DNA from: Desulfofustis limnaeus
GTDB lineage: Bacteria > Desulfobacterota > Desulfobulbia > Desulfobulbales > Desulfocapsaceae
Reading direction: 5' to 3'
Assembly (NCBI RefSeq): GCF_023169885.1
Contig: NZ_AP025516.1
Span: forward strand, 1,488,001-1,552,000
DNA: 64,000 nt
Part shown: one piece after another, positions 62,262-64,000 of the stretch
Numbering within the stretch: position 1 is the first letter of the stretch
Layout of the letters: each line of letters opens with the position of its first letter
Position numbers and translations under genes: made by a program
The notes under the pieces: model-generated
Told to the model about the DNA's origin: nothing
The model's input: the letters and a program-made list of their open reading frames with translations, nothing else
Databases searched by the model: none

Positions 62262-63233
62262 ATGGTTCCTCACGCATATGGTGCAGAATGCGGCGACCGG
62301 CCGCAGGCAACGATCTCGGTTATCATCCCCACCCGCAACGGTGCCGAAACGTTGCGTGAACTGCTGGCCGGGCTGCGGCTGCAGGGCCGACAACCGGATG
62401 AGATTGTCGTCATCGACTCCGCGTCCACCGATACCACCGTTCAGGTGGCCCATGAGTACGGGGCAACAGTGGTGCCGATCCCGCTGGCGGAGTTTGATCA
62501 CGGCGGTACCCGGACGCTGGGCGCAACCATCGCCCGCGGGGAATTCCTGGTGTTTTTCACCCAGGATGCGTTACCCGCGGGGCGGCACCTGCTGGCACGG
62601 CTGGTGGCGCCATTCGACGCTGATGGCGCTATCGGGATGAGCTATGGCAGGCAATTGCCCGCTTTCGATGCCGACCTCCTGGCCGCTCACCTGCGACAAT
62701 TCAATTACCCCGAGCAATCGGCCGTCAGAAGTTTTGACGACCGCACCCGGTACGGACTGGGGACCGTTTTTGCCTCGAATTCCTGTGCCGCTTATCGGCG
62801 TGAGGTACTCGCCGAAGTGGGGTATTTTCCCAAGGGACTGATCTTCGGAGAGGATACCTGGGTAGCGGGAAAGGTGTTGCAACGGGGAAAAAAAATCGCC
62901 TATGTCGCCGAAGCGGCAGTGTATCATTCGCACAACTACCAGCCGTACGAGGAATTGCAGCGCTACTTCGATATCGGCGTCCTCCATCGCAGCCAGTCTT
63001 GGCTCATCGAAACGTACGGCAGCTCCACCGGCCGCGGTTTGACGTATCTCCGCTCGGGGCTTAGGTATGTGAGGCAACAGGGTTGCTCTAGTGCCATGGG
63101 TGATTTTATGGTAAGAGTTGCGCTGAAATGGATCGGTTACCAGCTGGGGCGTCGCTATCGGATACTGCCCCGCTCGCTGGCCGAACGATTAAGCTTACAT
63201 AAAAACTGGTGGGTCGAGTTGTCCGGTCGTTGA
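62262..63233 (+). CDS. GT2 glycosyltransferase (rhamnosyltransferase-like)
   Basis: This 323-residue GT2 enzyme has ISVIIPTRNGAETLRELLAG, IVVIDSASTDTTVQVAHEYG, and GGTRTLGATIARGEFLVFFT followed by QDALPAG, where QDA stands for the metal-binding DxD. ASNSCAAYRREVLAEVGYFP and FGEDTWVAGKVLQRGKKIAY are typical of O-antigen rhamnosyltransferases. It is followed by the initiating sugar-phosphate transferase. Donor and acceptor are not determinable by eye. Confidence 0.86.
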   Translation: MVPHAYGAECGDRPQATISVIIPTRNGAETLRELLAGLRLQGRQPDEIVVIDSASTDTTVQVAHEYGATVVPIPLAEFDHGGTRTLGATIARGEFLVFFTQDALPAGRHLLARLVAPFDADGAIGMSYGRQLPAFDADLLAAHLRQFNYPEQSAVRSFDDRTRYGLGTVFASNSCAAYRREVLAEVGYFPKGLIFGEDTWVAGKVLQRGKKIAYVAEAAVYHSHNYQPYEELQRYFDIGVLHRSQSWLIETYGSSTGRGLTYLRSGLRYVRQQGCSSAMGDFMVRVALKWIGYQLGRRYRILPRSLAERLSLHKNWWVELSGR

Positions 63234-63283
63234 ACCTCCAACCGGCACTAGCGTCCCAGACAGATGGGATACGTTCATAAACC

Positions 63284-64000
63284 ATGATTTCGACGAATCT
63301 GCGCGAGCAGAGTTCACTGATGGCCAGGATGCTGCACCTGGTGGACTGCCTGCTGGTGGTGGGCTACCTCTGGGTGCTGGTCACCTGGTACCGGGTGCCG
63401 TGGAGTGAGCACTATACTCGCCTGGCCGTGATCAGCTTCTGTTTGTCCCTCTTCTTTTTTCAGTCCTTTCAGCTGTACCGATCATGGCGAGGATGGAAGT
63501 TCTATCAGGAATTTTACGTAATCATCAAGGCGTGGGCGACCGTCATCGGTATCCTGCTCTTTTATTTCTTCATTTTCAAGATCTCCATCGCTTACTCCCG
63601 ATTGGTGTTTCTCATCTGGTCCCTATCCACGCCGCTGCTGATTTTTCTGGTGCATGCGACGGCCCGCCGGGTACTTCGCTATTATCGTCAGCGAGGCCGC
63701 AATATTCGCCGCGCAGTCATTGCCGGAGCCGGTGATCTGGGCATCAGCCTGGCCAAGGAGTTGGAGACGATCCCCTGGGCAGGGATCGAGATCATGGGGT
63801 TCTTCGACGACAAGATTGCCGAAGAACCGGAACTGACCGCCATGGGAAAACCGGTTCTGGGGGAAATCGCCAAACTCCCCGACTATCTGGCAACAAACGA
63901 TATCGATTACGTCTATATCGCCTTGCCGATGCGGGCCGAGCGAAAGATCTTCATGATCTTGCGCGAGTGCCGTTCCCTCGGGTCCCGCATCTACCTGGTC
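63284..64000 (+). CDS. Undecaprenyl-phosphate sugar phosphotransferase, N-terminal part (runs off right edge)
   Basis: The first 239 codons are present and open to the window end. Four hydrophobic helices (LHLVDCLLVVGYLWVLV, LAVISFCLSLFFFQSF, VIGILLFYFFIF, LVFLIWSLSTPLLIFL) are followed by a Rossmann-like CoA_binding_3 domain (RRAVIAGAGDLGISLAKELE, IEIMGFFDDKIAEEPEL, IDYVYIALPM). This is the N-terminal half of WbaP/WcaJ-type enzymes that start repeat-unit assembly on undecaprenyl phosphate. The catalytic C-terminal half lies outside. No strong ribosome-binding site precedes the ATG. Confidence 0.85.
   Translation, partial: MISTNLREQSSLMARMLHLVDCLLVVGYLWVLVTWYRVPWSEHYTRLAVISFCLSLFFFQSFQLYRSWRGWKFYQEFYVIIKAWATVIGILLFYFFIFKISIAYSRLVFLIWSLSTPLLIFLVHATARRVLRYYRQRGRNIRRAVIAGAGDLGISLAKELETIPWAGIEIMGFFDDKIAEEPELTAMGKPVLGEIAKLPDYLATNDIDYVYIALPMRAERKIFMILRECRSLGSRIYLV

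Noticed and set aside
1-64000. CRISPR arrays, rRNA operons, complete insertion sequences, defence islands
   Set aside because: I looked for regularly spaced repeats, rRNA signatures and transposase motifs and found none. Apart from the left-edge integrase end and the small repeats, the window reads as ordinary chromosome.

Overview
The window reads as chromosome of a high-GC, Gram-negative, probably anaerobic bacterium. Lipid A and LPS genes (lpxL-like, msbA, O-antigen ligase), lipoproteins and SppA indicate two membranes. Futalosine-route menaquinone genes, formate-tetrahydrofolate ligase, ThyX, full-length three-domain NifU with NifS, and a B12 riboswitch operon together suggest Desulfobacterota (Desulfobulbales-like). 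That placement is inference from gene content, not from a marker alignment.

Layout. 1-2300: the end of a tyrosine recombinase abuts tRNA-Glu(CTC), then malQ. 2306-9116: rpoD, then a tightly packed mqnE-mqnC-mqnA-ubiX-mqnP-DUF3108 operon whose first start codon lies 3 nt after rpoD's terminator. 9338-17186: purC, a TIGR01777 epimerase, shikimate kinase, an MFS protein, a small membrane protein, a CRP-domain/DUF4388 protein, a HEAT-like protein, an SDR and a methyltransferase. 17450-25290: an M16 protease, then (minus strand) a cobalamin riboswitch driving btuC-btuD-btuF-cbiL, preceded by a Gate-domain membrane protein. 25363-31010: sppA, dinB, a CRP/FNR regulator and two lipoproteins (one FlgO-like). 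31249-38238: a PHP phosphoesterase, an NtrC-type regulator, a DUF2959 lipoprotein, NAD kinase, proC, a Trm112-like protein and a phosphohexomutase. 38371-45610: nifU-nifS-thyX, fhs, and a PilB-type ATPase with a fused cyclic-nucleotide-binding domain. 45689-64000: an envelope glycan region with an ELM1-family protein, a double GT4 glycosyltransferase, an O-antigen ligase, msbA and an lpxL-like acyltransferase. It continues with an exported propeller protein plus SGNH hydrolase, then an asnB / acyltransferase / flippase-like / four GT2 / polyprenyl sugar-phosphate transferase cluster that runs off the right edge.

The clearest structure not explained by genes is a dispersed palindromic repeat of 142-143 bp with three copies (9129-9271, 32099-32240, 53385-53527). 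Its hairpin is preserved between two copies by paired base changes. A second, unrelated 50-bp repeat occurs at 28612-28661 and 53292-53341. The most unusual proteins are the tandem GT4-GT4 fusion, the PilB ATPase carrying both an MshEN-like and a CRP-like sensor domain, and an NtrC-family regulator with GGFTGA in place of GAFTGA. I saw no CRISPR array, no complete insertion sequence and no rRNA.
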